A DNA stretch of 64,000 nucleotides from Microbacteriaceae bacterium (GTDB lineage Bacteria; Actinomycetota; Actinomycetes; Actinomycetales; Microbacteriaceae), in contig JAODAR010000010.1 in the NCBI GenBank assembly GCA_025463545.1, positions 124,001 to 188,000 of the forward strand, read 5' to 3'. A program made the translations under genes and the position numbers. A model generated the notes under the pieces. The model did no database searches and had not been told where the DNA came from. It worked only from the letters and a program-made list of their open reading frames with translations. Positions 51,195-60,817 of this stretch are shown here, in pieces (positions within the stretch are counted from its first letter, which is position 1; every line of letters begins with the position of its first letter).

Positions 51195-54182
51195 ATGACG
51201 ACACGCCCCGGCGTGGTCGGTTCGGCGCTTGTCGGACGCGTCGAAGAAACCCGCGTTATTGCAACCCTGCTCGCCCGTGCTGCTGCCGGGGACGCCGGGG
51301 CGCTGCTCATCTTCGGAGATGCCGGGGTCGGAAAGACCGCTCTGATGCTGAAAGCCGGTGCGGATGCGACTCCGGACACGCTGATACTCCCTGGAGCCTG
51401 CCTGCCGCTCACCTCGCTGGCCATTCCGTTTGTCGCGATCCGCACGGCCATTCGCGCCGCCCGCAGCGACGGCGTCACCCTCCCCCGCGTCTTTTCGCCC
51501 GGTGAGCCGATCTCCGATGTTCCCGTCGTCTTCGACGCCTGGCTCGACGACCTGTGCCATGACCAGCCAGTGATGCTCGCGATCGACGACCTGCAGTGGG
51601 CAGACCAGAGCACCCTCGACCTGCTGATGTACGTGCTCGCCGGCCCGCCGGACCGCCGCCTGGCCGTGATCGCCACCATCCGCGCCGCGGAGATCGGGGA
51701 GGGACATCTCTTGCAGCGCTGGCTCGCCGACATCCGTCGCCTGCCCCGCGTGGACCAGCTGACTCTGGGCACGCTCGACCGGGTCGCGACCGGCGACCAA
51801 CTTGCCGGTCTACTGGGCGCGCCGCCGCACCAGTCGCTGATCGAGGACGTCTTCACGCACACCCTCGGCAACGCGTACCTCAATCGACTGGTGGTCAGTG
51901 GCCTCGACCCCAACGCACGTCACCTTCCCCCTGACCTTCCCGGTGACCTCAAGTCCGCGGTGTTGCAGTCCTGGCGACGTCTGTCCTCCACCACACGGGA
52001 GCTCGCTCGCGTTCTGGCGGTCGGCGGCGGCCCGCTCCGTGTCCGTGACCTCGATGCCGTGCTCCGCGCCGCCTTGACCCGCGACAATCGCACTGCTACA
52101 AAGAGCGGCCCGCGCGATGGTGTCGTGCAGCGACTACTGCGGGAGGCAGTCGACGCGGGAGTGATCGACGTGGCTCGGGATGAGACCTACTGGTTCCACC
52201 ACCCGGTGATCGCGGAGGTCCTCGAGCGCACCCTCACCGACCAGGAACGTGTTCGCTGGCATTCCGCGTTCGCGTCTCACTACGAGAAGCTGGTGACGGA
52301 TGATCCGGCGACAGCCGTCGAGGCCCTGGTGGAAGTGGCGGACCATCACTACCAGGCCGGGCATCCGCGGGAGGCGTACGAGTGGGCTCTGCGGGCCTCA
52401 GGCGCGGCAGCCGCTGCAGGCGGTACCGCCGAAATGCTGCGCCTGCTCCGCCGTGCCGTCGACCTCCGCGGCACGCTGCCGAGCGCGGATGAAAGTCGGC
52501 ATCAGCTATTGACCCGATTGCGGGACGCGGCGGCAGCGGCGGGAGCGCACGAGGACGAGCTCAACACGGTGGAGCTGCTGCTTGGCGCCACAGATCCGAG
52601 TTCGCACCCGTTGGACGTGGCCGAACTGATGGTGCGCCGGATGCACCTGCGATTCTCCACCGGTCGTGAATTTTTCGATCCGAACGCCATGCGCGAGGCG
52701 GTACGGATCTCCGCGGTCGAACCACGCAGCTGGCAGCACGCCCTTGCGCTGGCCGAACTCGCTCACGCGGGCGTGTGGCAGGACGACCCTGATGCCGGGC
52801 AGAACGCTTCGCAGGCGCTGGAAATCGCTCGCGCTGCCGGACACCCGCGCGCGTTGTCGTATGCGCTGGTGGCGAACGCCGTTGTCGCGGTGGCCGGCTC
52901 CCGCGCCGCTGAGGGTCTGGTCTTCGCAACTGAGGGAGTCGAGGCAGCATGTGAGGCGCACGACTACTGGGCGTTCTTTCACGCCACCCTCTGGGAAGGG
53001 AACGCCCAGGAGACGTGGGCGAGTGCGACGTACGCGAATATCCTGCGTGCCCGGCGGGAACAACTGGTTGGCCTGGGCGCGCCGCACGCGTACATTGCAA
53101 TGCTCGCCGCAGACGAAGCGTCCAGCTGGCTTGCGATCGGCAACTGGAGGGAGGCACTGAACCGGCTCCGGTTCGCGCTCGGCACAGATCCCGGGCCGTT
53201 CGCCGACGTCATGGCCCGGCTGACAGCGGCGCTGCTCGCGGCGTGGCAGGGGAGAACTGATGAGGCGGTCGCCCACCTGGCGCGAGCCGACGAGCTGTTC
53301 AGCCTGAGCTCTGAGTTCCTCAACTACCACTTCGATGCAGTGCGCGCCGCGGTCAACCTGGCGACGGTGAATCCGGCAGCAGCATTCGAGGCGGCGCTCG
53401 CAGGCGCCACGTCGCCTGGAATGCCTCCCACCATGTGCGAGTGGCTGCTGCCGTTCGCGGCGCGCGCACTCGCCGATCAGGTCCGGTCGGCGCGGGATGC
53501 TGGGCAGGATCCCGCGGACATCCTCGGGCAGCTGAACGACCTTGTCACCCGCTTCCCGCACGTGCTCCGTGAATCTGGCGAGTCGACCGCGCTCCGGGAG
53601 ATACAGATCAGCGCATTGGACGACCTCTACCGAGCGGAGGTAGGGCGGGCCCGTGATGATGCCGAGAATGGCGGGCAATGGGTGCGGACGGTCGAGGCCT
53701 GCCACTCGGCGATGCTCGCCTGGGATGAGACATACGCCTGTTGGCGTGGCGCGGAGGCGTTACTCCGGCGCGGACACCACAACCGTGACGAGGCGGCATC
53801 CGTTCTCCGTCGTGGGCTCGCCCTTGCTGAGGAGTTGGAGGCGCGGCCGGTACAGGCAGAGCTGGAGACACTCGCCGCGAGCGCGCGGATACCAGTCCAT
53901 CGTGTGCCCGTGATGGCGACGCAGCCAGGCGCGGAGGTGGAAACGTCGGCGTCGGGTGCGCTTCTGTACGGGCTGACGGCACGCGAACGCGAGATCCTCG
54001 ATCACGTCGTCGCCGGGCGCACCTATGGCGAGATCGCGCGGGCGCTGGTGATCAGCGAGAAGACGGTGAGCTCACACATCTCGAACCTGCTGCGGAAAAC
54101 CGGCACCGCGAACCGGGTGGACCTTTCGCGTCTCGCGTCTCGCGGCGCGCGCCTCGCACAGCAGGGCATGACAGGTGAGTAG
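51195..54182 (+). CDS. LAL-type LuxR transcriptional regulator
   Basis: A 995-aa regulator. The N-terminal AAA domain has Walker A GDAGVGKT (residues 41-48) and Walker B VMLAIDDLQWAD (about 125-136). The long middle (about 330-920) is a helical TPR-like region, and the C-terminus is a LuxR helix-turn-helix: LTAREREILDHVVAGRTYGE, then IARALVISEKTVSSHISNLLRKTG. LAL proteins bind an inducer and ATP and activate adjacent genes, for example for sugar use. The obvious candidates here are the divergent secreted-membrane-DarT genes. The direct ligand is unknown. Start ATG 51195. Confidence 0.9.
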   Translation: MTTRPGVVGSALVGRVEETRVIATLLARAAAGDAGALLIFGDAGVGKTALMLKAGADATPDTLILPGACLPLTSLAIPFVAIRTAIRAARSDGVTLPRVFSPGEPISDVPVVFDAWLDDLCHDQPVMLAIDDLQWADQSTLDLLMYVLAGPPDRRLAVIATIRAAEIGEGHLLQRWLADIRRLPRVDQLTLGTLDRVATGDQLAGLLGAPPHQSLIEDVFTHTLGNAYLNRLVVSGLDPNARHLPPDLPGDLKSAVLQSWRRLSSTTRELARVLAVGGGPLRVRDLDAVLRAALTRDNRTATKSGPRDGVVQRLLREAVDAGVIDVARDETYWFHHPVIAEVLERTLTDQERVRWHSAFASHYEKLVTDDPATAVEALVEVADHHYQAGHPREAYEWALRASGAAAAAGGTAEMLRLLRRAVDLRGTLPSADESRHQLLTRLRDAAAAAGAHEDELNTVELLLGATDPSSHPLDVAELMVRRMHLRFSTGREFFDPNAMREAVRISAVEPRSWQHALALAELAHAGVWQDDPDAGQNASQALEIARAAGHPRALSYALVANAVVAVAGSRAAEGLVFATEGVEAACEAHDYWAFFHATLWEGNAQETWASATYANILRARREQLVGLGAPHAYIAMLAADEASSWLAIGNWREALNRLRFALGTDPGPFADVMARLTAALLAAWQGRTDEAVAHLARADELFSLSSEFLNYHFDAVRAAVNLATVNPAAAFEAALAGATSPGMPPTMCEWLLPFAARALADQVRSARDAGQDPADILGQLNDLVTRFPHVLRESGESTALREIQISALDDLYRAEVGRARDDAENGGQWVRTVEACHSAMLAWDETYACWRGAEALLRRGHHNRDEAASVLRRGLALAEELEARPVQAELETLAASARIPVHRVPVMATQPGAEVETSASGALLYGLTAREREILDHVVAGRTYGEIARALVISEKTVSSHISNLLRKTGTANRVDLSRLASRGARLAQQGMTGE

Positions 54183-54242
54183 TGCTCTGGCTGGAGGCTT
54201 GTGCGAGGTCCACGATCCGCTACTCGCTCGCCCCGCCGGCGT

Positions 54243-57200
54243 TCAGGCCGGTGTCGCATGTCTCCCGTCCGACACTGTCGCCACCAGCGGATGCCGCGCC
54301 TCACTCCCCGACTCGACCAGAGTGATGAACGCGCTCAGCTCCGCCACCCCGGCCGGGGTGACGGGCAGGTATTCGGTCAGCGCCGGCGAGTACACCAGGT
54401 AGGCGGCCCACTTGGCGCGGGAGATCGCGACATTGAGCCGGTTCTTCATGATCAGGAACGACATCCCCCGGGGCACGTCGTCGGCCGACGACGCGGCCAG
54501 CGACACGAGCGCGATCGCCGCCTCCTGACCCTGGAACTTGTCCACCGTGCCCACCCGCACCGCACCGAAACCGGCCGCGACCAGCGCCTCGCGCACCCTG
54601 GTGAGCTGAGCGTTGTACGGGGTCACCACGATCAGGTCGGCCTCGGTGATCGGCTTGCCGAAGCGGCCCTCGGTGGGGTCGGTCCACCGTGTGCCGAGCA
54701 CCGACCGCACCAGCGCCACCACAACCGATGCCTCTTCCGGCGATTCGATCGAGTTGCCGACGTGTTCAACTGGCACGGTGTGCAACCCCGGCTCGACACC
54801 GTCCAACGAGCGGCTGGATGCCACCGGGTGCGCATGAAGTTGGCCCTCGTATGACAGCCGGGATACCGGCGCCGTCACCGCGGGGTGCATGCGGCGGCTT
54901 TCGGCGAGGAAGTAGCCCAACTCGGCCGGGAGCACATCGTGGCCGGCGCTCACCCACCCGAGCGCGGACTGGTCGATCGGCTCAGGATGCGTACCCTGGC
55001 TCACCTGCGGCAGCTGCTGCGGATCGCCGAGAAGCAGTAGATTGCGGGCGCCCATGCTGGCGGCGATCGTCGACGCCAGCGAGAACTGGCCTGCCTCATC
55101 GATCACGAGCAGGTCCAGAGAGTGCCGGGGCACTCGGGCGGGGTTGCTGAAGTCCCACGCGGTTCCGCCCAGCACGAATCCGGACTCGGCATGCTCCGCC
55201 CCGAACATCAAATGCCCCTCCCTCGCAAGGAGCGTGAAGACGGCATCCGTCGGGTCGGAACTGGCCTTGGGTACCTTCCCAACCAGCGTCTTGTCGAGTC
55301 CCGCCTTCACCACGGCACAGAGCAGGTTCTCGACCACAGCGTGCGACTGCGCGACCACACCGATCTTCCACTTGTGGTCCCGCACCAGGGCGGTGATCAC
55401 GTGGGCGCCGAGGTAGGTCTTGCCCGTGCCGGGAGGCCCCTGCACCGCGAGGTAGGAACGGTCCAGGTCGAGCAGGCTGGCGACAACGGCCCCGACGCGG
55501 TCAGAGCCTTCGTTGCTGGCGAGCACGGGCGCCAGCTGCCCCGGGCGCGTGCGCGGCGGCACCCGGCGCAGGATGTCGCCGATGGGTTCCCGCGGCCAGT
55601 GGGGCCGGGCGTCGACGATCGCCTGCGCCCATTCGTCGATGGCCGGCTTCTGCTGTCCGGCCGACGGAGGCGCGGCGGGCGCAAGAGCGATGGGCTGAGC
55701 GCGGTAGGGGTCCACACCCGGCGGCAGGGTCTCCTCGATCAGGATGCTGCCGTCGTCGCTGACTTCGAGCACCCGCACGGGACGATAGGCGCGGGCGTCA
55801 TCCCTGGTACCCGGGTTCTGGAACGGGCCCGGGTAGTCGTACAGCAGGAACGGACCCGCCTGTTCGCCGGGTTTGATGCTGCTGCCGGGCGCCAGCCGTC
55901 CACGCAGCCGGAGTTCGCGCCGGTCGGTGCGCTGCTTACCCTCGCGATACCAGTCCCGCTCCACCCGGGCGTCCTCGATTCGCAGCACGTCGCGAGTGTC
56001 CTGCCATTCATCGATCGGATACTCGAGCCTGAAGAAGTGTCCCCACCAGAAGCTCTTCTGCTCACGCCGGTGGTAGTCGATCGCGGCGGCGGCGAACGCG
56101 GCCGCCGTCTGGTCGGCGGTGCGCTCGGGCACCACCTGCGCACCCGAGGAGATCGGGATCCCGGCGGCGGCATCCCCGCCGGGGTGCACTCCCCCGGCCA
56201 GCGCCAGCAGGGCGTCGCGCAACGGGGACGGTTCGAGCTCGTCCAGTTCGGACTCGGGCAGTGGTCCACCGGTTCGGATGCCGCGCTCGGCCGCCCGGGC
56301 GAGCAGCCAGTCCCGCAGGCGCAGCGTCGACACGCAGTCGTACCTGTTGTAGTCGGCGATGGAGTCCAGCATCCGCTGCGCCTCATCGACACCGCCATTG
56401 GCACGGAGTTCCATCGCGGTGGCGTATTCCGTGATCGAGTCGGCGGCGTTGGTGACCTCACCGACGCGCAGCTCGTCGCCCATGTAGAGCGGCTCGAGCT
56501 TCTTGATCGAGTACGACCGGGAGCCAACCCGCATGGTCTTGCGCACGAGCGGGTAGAGGTCGACCAGGGCGTTCGCGCGCAACAGCTGATCGACCTCGTC
56601 CTCGCCGAGGCCATGCCGGGCGGCGATGCTGAGCAGGTGAGTGCGCTCGTAGGAGGCGTAGTGGTAGACATGCATGTTCGGGTACCGGGCGCGGCGGGCA
56701 CCGAGATAGTCGAGGAAGTCCCGAAGCGCCTGCTTCTCCTCGGCCCAGGTGTGCGCCCAGAAGGCACGGAACGTGCCATCGGGTTCGATCAGTCCGAACA
56801 GGTAATCGAGCCCCCACTGCTGAACCGAGCCGACCGCTGCGCCCTCGGTGTAGAGCGGGTCGCCCTCGAAGTCGAAGAAGATGTCCCCCGGATTCGGCTC
56901 GGGCAGCACGGCGAGTGCCGCGGGGTTGTACACCTCGACCGGCGGCGGCTGTCCCTCGGTCGCGGTGACCTGCAGCCGGGCCTGGGTGCGAAGGCCCTGC
57001 AGCGTTGAATCGGCGATCCCGTCGATTTCTGTGAGCAGGTCGGAGGATGCCGCGAGCTCGTCGATGGTGCGGATTCCCACGGCTGCCAGCCGGGCACGCT
57101 GGGTGACCCGCATCCCAGCAACGAGCAACAGGTCGCGGTGCGCCTGCACCTCGGCCTCGCAGGTATCGCATCGCCCGCAGACGGTGTAACGCGGGTCGCC

Positions 57201-57869
57201 CCAGGCGACCGGCGCGGCATCCGGCCCTGGCCCGGCGCTGACTCGCTCGCCGATGATCTGCAGCAGCCGTTCACGACGCTTGCGGTACACCGGACGGATG
57301 TCGCTCAATCGGTGCTCGCTCACCGACCCGTCACCGAGCAGCAGTTCGACGGTGTTCGTCGGGCGCACGCCGACGCGCTCCAGCTGCTCGGCATAGGCGG
57401 CCAGCTGCAGCAGTGCTGTGACCCGGGCATGCCGGGCAAGCTTCGTGTCCTGAACCAACCAGCTGCCGTCGGGCTGGTGGACGATGAAGTCGGCGAAGCC
57501 GATGAATGAAACCGAGCCGGCGCCGAATCCGCTGTCGAAGAACGTCGCCTGGAAGACGACATCCGTGCCCCCAGTGAAGGCTCGCACCGTGTCAGCCGCG
57601 ACTCCCTCGAGGTCGTCGCGGGCCATCCGTTCCGGCCGGTCGATCTCGACCACACCGGAGCCGAACTGGCGGCGGTACGCCTCGAGCACGCGCACCTCAT
57701 GTTCGTCGCCGAGGCGCGAGGTGCGTTCGAGCATGGCGTCTGCCTTGTCGGCCACGGCCTCGATGCGGCCGAGTTTCGCGTCGAGCTTTCGCAGGAAGGC
57801 GAACTCGCACTTGGATGCGGCGGTGAGGTCGCTGGCGCTGGTGACAACGTCTCCGTCAAGCAGGAACAT
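54243..57869 (-). CDS. TM0106-family RecB-like nuclease fused to a superfamily 1 helicase
   Basis: A 1208-aa enzyme. The N-terminal PD-(D/E)xK-type module has FIGFADFIVHQPDGSWLVQDTK (about 123-144) and a Cys cluster CGRCDTC. The middle has an RNase H-like exonuclease domain (FFDFEGDPLYTEG ... YNRYDCVSTLRLRDWL, about 338-520). The C-terminal half is an SF1 (Upf1/Dna2-like) helicase with GPPGTGKTYLGAHV, VIDEAGQFSLAS, LLGDPQQLPQV and NRLNVAISRAKW. The order resembles Dna2-like nuclease-helicases used in repair. ATG 57869 has AAAGGG upstream and a TACGCT -10 box at 57896-57901. The locus is solitary. Confidence 0.9.
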   Translation of the reverse strand: MFLLDGDVVTSASDLTAASKCEFAFLRKLDAKLGRIEAVADKADAMLERTSRLGDEHEVRVLEAYRRQFGSGVVEIDRPERMARDDLEGVAADTVRAFTGGTDVVFQATFFDSGFGAGSVSFIGFADFIVHQPDGSWLVQDTKLARHARVTALLQLAAYAEQLERVGVRPTNTVELLLGDGSVSEHRLSDIRPVYRKRRERLLQIIGERVSAGPGPDAAPVAWGDPRYTVCGRCDTCEAEVQAHRDLLLVAGMRVTQRARLAAVGIRTIDELAASSDLLTEIDGIADSTLQGLRTQARLQVTATEGQPPPVEVYNPAALAVLPEPNPGDIFFDFEGDPLYTEGAAVGSVQQWGLDYLFGLIEPDGTFRAFWAHTWAEEKQALRDFLDYLGARRARYPNMHVYHYASYERTHLLSIAARHGLGEDEVDQLLRANALVDLYPLVRKTMRVGSRSYSIKKLEPLYMGDELRVGEVTNAADSITEYATAMELRANGGVDEAQRMLDSIADYNRYDCVSTLRLRDWLLARAAERGIRTGGPLPESELDELEPSPLRDALLALAGGVHPGGDAAAGIPISSGAQVVPERTADQTAAAFAAAAIDYHRREQKSFWWGHFFRLEYPIDEWQDTRDVLRIEDARVERDWYREGKQRTDRRELRLRGRLAPGSSIKPGEQAGPFLLYDYPGPFQNPGTRDDARAYRPVRVLEVSDDGSILIEETLPPGVDPYRAQPIALAPAAPPSAGQQKPAIDEWAQAIVDARPHWPREPIGDILRRVPPRTRPGQLAPVLASNEGSDRVGAVVASLLDLDRSYLAVQGPPGTGKTYLGAHVITALVRDHKWKIGVVAQSHAVVENLLCAVVKAGLDKTLVGKVPKASSDPTDAVFTLLAREGHLMFGAEHAESGFVLGGTAWDFSNPARVPRHSLDLLVIDEAGQFSLASTIAASMGARNLLLLGDPQQLPQVSQGTHPEPIDQSALGWVSAGHDVLPAELGYFLAESRRMHPAVTAPVSRLSYEGQLHAHPVASSRSLDGVEPGLHTVPVEHVGNSIESPEEASVVVALVRSVLGTRWTDPTEGRFGKPITEADLIVVTPYNAQLTRVREALVAAGFGAVRVGTVDKFQGQEAAIALVSLAASSADDVPRGMSFLIMKNRLNVAISRAKWAAYLVYSPALTEYLPVTPAGVAELSAFITLVESGSEARHPLVATVSDGRHATPA

Positions 57870-57895
57870 CCGCGCCCTTTCTGTCAGTTGGCTCG

Positions 57896-57901
57896 AGCGT
57901 A
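57896..57901 (-). promoter_or_regulatory. -10 box of the nuclease-helicase gene
   Basis: Minus-strand TACGCT would give a leader of about 20 nt containing AAAGGG before ATG 57869. Confidence 0.45.
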
Positions 57902-57928
57902 GCCGCAGCCACCGACACGAGATGCGGC

Positions 57929-58015
57929 GTGCGCAACTGCGGAGATTCCGGCCGAAACGGCCGCAATCGGCCCTACATTGTGCCGTGGCCTCCGAATCCC
58001 CGCTGTTGCGCCCAC
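57929..58015. repeat. Intergenic imperfect palindrome, family A copy 3
   Basis: GTGCGCAACTGCGGAGATTC (from 57929) pairs with GAATCCCCGCTGTTGCGCCC ending at 58015; an inner CGGCC/GGCCG hairpin lies between. It ends one base before the histidine phosphatase stop codon. Confidence 0.75.
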
Positions 58016-58016
58016 C

Positions 58017-58586
58017 CTAGGACGTTGCGACGACCTCGAGGGCCTCGCCGTTCACGCTCAGCACACGCCATCCGTCGTCGTGCCGCTCCACGGTGCTGAT
58101 GGCGCCGTTGAGGATCTGGTCGAAGCTGCGGCCGGCGAGGTGCTGCAGCGTGTACCTGATGAGAGTGCCGTGGCAGACGATGATCGTGCGGGCACCGCCG
58201 AAGTCGGCGGCGATCTGCTCCAGGGCACGGGTGCCGCGGTCGACGACGGATTCCAGCGGCTCGAGTCCCGGATACTGCCGGTCTGGCCAGCGCTCGGCGA
58301 CGATTTCAGCGGTCGCGCCCTCTGCTGCGCCGTAGTCGCGCTCGGTGAGGAGGTCGTACGCCGGACCCAGCGTGATGCCGAGCCCGGAGGCGATGATCTG
58401 CGCCGTCTCCCGTGCGCGGGACAACGGCGAACTGACGATCGCGTCCCACTGCTCGCCGGCGAGCAGCTCGACAGCCTCTGCCGCCTGACCCCGGCCGGTG
58501 TCGTTCAACGGGATGTCGGTCGAACCCTGCAACCTGAGTTCGCGATTCCATTCCGTCTGTCCGTGGCGAATGAGGGCGAGAGTCAT
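58017..58586 (-). CDS. Histidine phosphatase family protein
   Basis: A 189-aa enzyme of the phosphoglycerate mutase-like superfamily. The phosphoacceptor motif is LIRHGQTEWN (residues 5-14, His8), followed by LNDTGRGQA, SSPLSRARETA, ERDYGAAEG and the second His in IVCHGTLIRY. This set resembles cofactor-dependent phosphatases of the GpmB/CobC/YhfR type rather than true glycolytic mutase. ATG 58586 is chosen; upstream in-frame sequence is antisense to DUF1304. The substrate is unknown. GAAAG lies 13 nt upstream. Confidence 0.9.
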   Translation of the reverse strand: MTLALIRHGQTEWNRELRLQGSTDIPLNDTGRGQAAEAVELLAGEQWDAIVSSPLSRARETAQIIASGLGITLGPAYDLLTERDYGAAEGATAEIVAERWPDRQYPGLEPLESVVDRGTRALEQIAADFGGARTIIVCHGTLIRYTLQHLAGRSFDQILNGAISTVERHDDGWRVLSVNGEALEVVATS

Positions 58587-58685
58587 GTCAGATGCTTTCT
58601 GGGTCGGGGAACGCTGGCTTTCAGTCTTCCCTATCAATAATGAACGGATGCGCAAAGTCAGCGGATCCGCGATGTGGGCGGGCAA

Positions 58686-58691
58686 TAGGCT
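58686..58691 (+). promoter_or_regulatory. -10 box of leaderless DUF1304 promoter
   Basis: TAGGCT lies 6 nt before ATG 58698. Confidence 0.55.
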
Positions 58692-58697
58692 GACCGC

Positions 58698-59078
58698 ATG
58701 ATCATCGTCGCCACCCTGGTTGTCACCCTCGCCGCAGTGTTGCACGTGGCGATTTTCGTCATGGAGAGCGTGAACTGGACCCGCCCCGCGATCTGGAAGC
58801 GATTCGGCGTGGCCAGCCAGGCCGACGCGAACACCACTCGTCCACTGGCTTACAACCAGGGTTTCTACAACCTGTTCCTGGCCATCGGGGCGCTGGTGGG
58901 CATCATCTTCTTCGGCATCGGCTGGCGCGAGGCGGGGCTCGCGCTCGTGGTGTTCACAATGGCGAGCATGCTCGCCGCGTCCGTTGTACTCGTGACCACC
59001 GGTCGTGGTTACGTGCGCGCTGCGTTCACGCAGGGCACGCTGCCGCTCATCGGACTGGTGCTGATTCTGCTCACGTAG
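58698..59078 (+). CDS. DUF1304 membrane protein
   Basis: A 126-aa integral membrane protein with four predicted helices. LAAVLHVAIFVMESVNWTRP and RPLAYNQGFYNLFLAIGALVGI contain the family's conserved His/Glu and NQG motifs. The DUF1304 family is widespread, and its function is unknown. Transcription probably starts at the ATG. It is divergent from the histidine phosphatase gene and convergent on an SDR across a clear terminator. Confidence 0.88.
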   Translation: MIIVATLVVTLAAVLHVAIFVMESVNWTRPAIWKRFGVASQADANTTRPLAYNQGFYNLFLAIGALVGIIFFGIGWREAGLALVVFTMASMLAASVVLVTTGRGYVRAAFTQGTLPLIGLVLILLT

Positions 59079-59091
59079 GAACGGTTTCGCC

Positions 59092-59124
59092 CCGGCATGG
59101 GCGGCGTCGTGCCGCCCATGCCGG
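59092..59124. terminator. Bidirectional terminator hairpin
   Basis: CCGGCATGGGCGGC (59092-59105) and its exact complement (59111-59124) flank GTCGT. It lies between the convergent DUF1304 and SDR genes; outer GGTTTCG/CGGAAACC sequences can extend the stem. Confidence 0.85.
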
Positions 59125-59150
59125 AGCACAGGTGCGGAAACCGGAGCTCC

Positions 59151-59903
59151 CTAGCGCGTCGTGTACCCACCGTCGACGACGTACTGCGAACCGGTGACGA
59201 AGCTCGCCTTATCGGAAAGCAGGAAGAGCACGAGATCGGCGACTTCCTCTGCGGTGCCGAGTCGCCCGATCGGGTGCAGGCCCACCAGCCCGTCGTATGC
59301 CTCCTTCGGCATACCCTGGAGGAGTGGTGTGTCGATGTAACCGGGGTGCACCGAGTTGACCCGGATTCCCTGCTTCGCGTATCCAAGCGCTGCGGCCTTG
59401 GACATGCCGCTCACGCCATGCTTGGCGGTGACGTACGGCACAGCGGCCGCATCGCCGACCAGTCCGAGAATCGACGACGTGTTGACGATCGCGCCGCCCC
59501 CGGCCTTCAACATCTCCGGGATCTGGTAGTACATGCCGTAGAAGACGGAATGCAGGTTGACGTCCATCAGCTTCCGGTAGCCTGCGATGTCGATGTCGGC
59601 GAGCAATCCGCTCGGCCCACCGATGCCGGCATTGTTGAACGCCAGGTTGAGACCGCCATAGGTTGAGACAGCTGCGTCCACCGCGGCTTTGACGTCGTCG
59701 GGGTTTCCGACGTCTCCGGCCACGGCTGTTGCCTGGCCACCGGCAGCGGTGATCTCGTCCACCACTGCCTGTGCGACCTCGACCTTCAGGTCGTTGACGA
59801 CCACGTTCGCGCCTCCGGCGGCGAGTGCAATCGCCACAGCCTTGCCGATGCCGGAGCCTCCGCCGGTGACAACAGCGGTCTTTCCTTCAAATTCCGTACT
59901 CAT
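59151..59903 (-). CDS. SDR family oxidoreductase
   Basis: A 250-aa classical short-chain dehydrogenase. TGGGSGIG (residues 14-21) binds NAD(P); NNAGIGG, the Ser in VNTSSILG and the catalytic YVTAK follow, with the usual end VTGSQYVVDGGYTTR. Asp39 after VVVND favours NAD(H). The substrate is unknown. AAAGGAA 6 nt before ATG 59903 sets the start. It is separate from the other SDR at 16437 and only moderately similar by eye. Confidence 0.9.
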   Translation of the reverse strand: MSTEFEGKTAVVTGGGSGIGKAVAIALAAGGANVVVNDLKVEVAQAVVDEITAAGGQATAVAGDVGNPDDVKAAVDAAVSTYGGLNLAFNNAGIGGPSGLLADIDIAGYRKLMDVNLHSVFYGMYYQIPEMLKAGGGAIVNTSSILGLVGDAAAVPYVTAKHGVSGMSKAAALGYAKQGIRVNSVHPGYIDTPLLQGMPKEAYDGLVGLHPIGRLGTAEEVADLVLFLLSDKASFVTGSQYVVDGGYTTR

Positions 59904-60096
59904 TGCATGTTCCTTTCCCCCGCACATGTGCGGCTTCCACAATGGCCGGTCACGTAGGCCAGTCACTCAATCCAACACTCGATCGGCCCGAAAATTCCAT
60001 GCGTACGCATGAGACGCCGGATTTCCTCGGCGTGCCCTGCCGCTCACTGTGTCGTCATTCAAGCCGGACCGACACCTCGGGCGTAGCACGCGCGCC

Positions 60097-60102
60097 TACA
60101 CT
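60097..60102 (+). promoter_or_regulatory. -10 box of leaderless lipoprotein promoter
   Basis: TACACT lies 7 nt before ATG 60110. Confidence 0.55.
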
Positions 60103-60109
60103 TGAGCAG

Positions 60110-60703
60110 ATGAACGCGGCCACATCACGACGATCGCTGGTCAGGGCGACGATCGCCGCAGCGATGCTGGCTGCCACCCTCGCCGTCGCCGGGTGCACGG
60201 CCGGCGACCAGCACTCCAAGAGCTCCGCCACATCACGGATCCCGACACCGACCTCGACACCCAGCCCCACGGCATCCGTCGCACCCAGCGCCCTCACCCC
60301 GGTGGTACCCGGCGCGCTCAACGAGGAGTCGATCACCAACGAGACCACGCGTCTCGCCGAGGCTATGCGGGCCCTGATCGACTCGGCGGTCATCGTCAAT
60401 GTGGACGACCACGCCCAGGTCGTGGAGAAGACTGCCAGTGCGGGCCGCTACTACGGAATCATCCGAACCGTCACGCTGGACGCGAAAACGGATCCCGCCG
60501 CCGTCGCCAGTGACATGATCGCCAAGCTCACGGCGTCGGGCTGGCTGAGCCGCGACTCCACGAACACCAACGGCGTGGCCCTCACCGCGCTGGCCAGCGG
60601 CACCGATCCGGGGACTGCCTGGTTCGTGATCATCGGAGCCGACACGTCCGTGCCCGGTGAATCAGTCCTCACAATCCAGCTCGCGAGCCCCGACATCCCC
60701 TAG
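60110..60703 (+). CDS. Hypothetical lipoprotein, 197 aa
   Basis: A predicted surface lipoprotein. The signal MNAATSRRSLVRATIAAAML plus AATLAVAGC ends in lipobox VAGC (Cys29), followed by a Ser/Thr/Pro-rich tether. The C-terminal domain (about 70-197) is alpha/beta, with RYYGIIRTVTLDAKTDPAAV, SGWLSRDSTNTNG and TAWFVIIGADTS, and resembles actinobacterial lipoproteins of unknown function. A -10 box is positioned for leaderless transcription from ATG 60110. The substrate or ligand is unknown. Confidence 0.75.
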   Translation: MNAATSRRSLVRATIAAAMLAATLAVAGCTAGDQHSKSSATSRIPTPTSTPSPTASVAPSALTPVVPGALNEESITNETTRLAEAMRALIDSAVIVNVDDHAQVVEKTASAGRYYGIIRTVTLDAKTDPAAVASDMIAKLTASGWLSRDSTNTNGVALTALASGTDPGTAWFVIIGADTSVPGESVLTIQLASPDIP

Positions 60704-60817
60704 CCAGCCATCGCGGTCCCCATAGCCACGCCGCGTCGGGTCGCGTAGTGTCGGTGCCCAGTGTCTCTGCATCCAACGATGCTGTGCCGGACAGACGACG
60801 TTCACCGAGGAGCTTCC

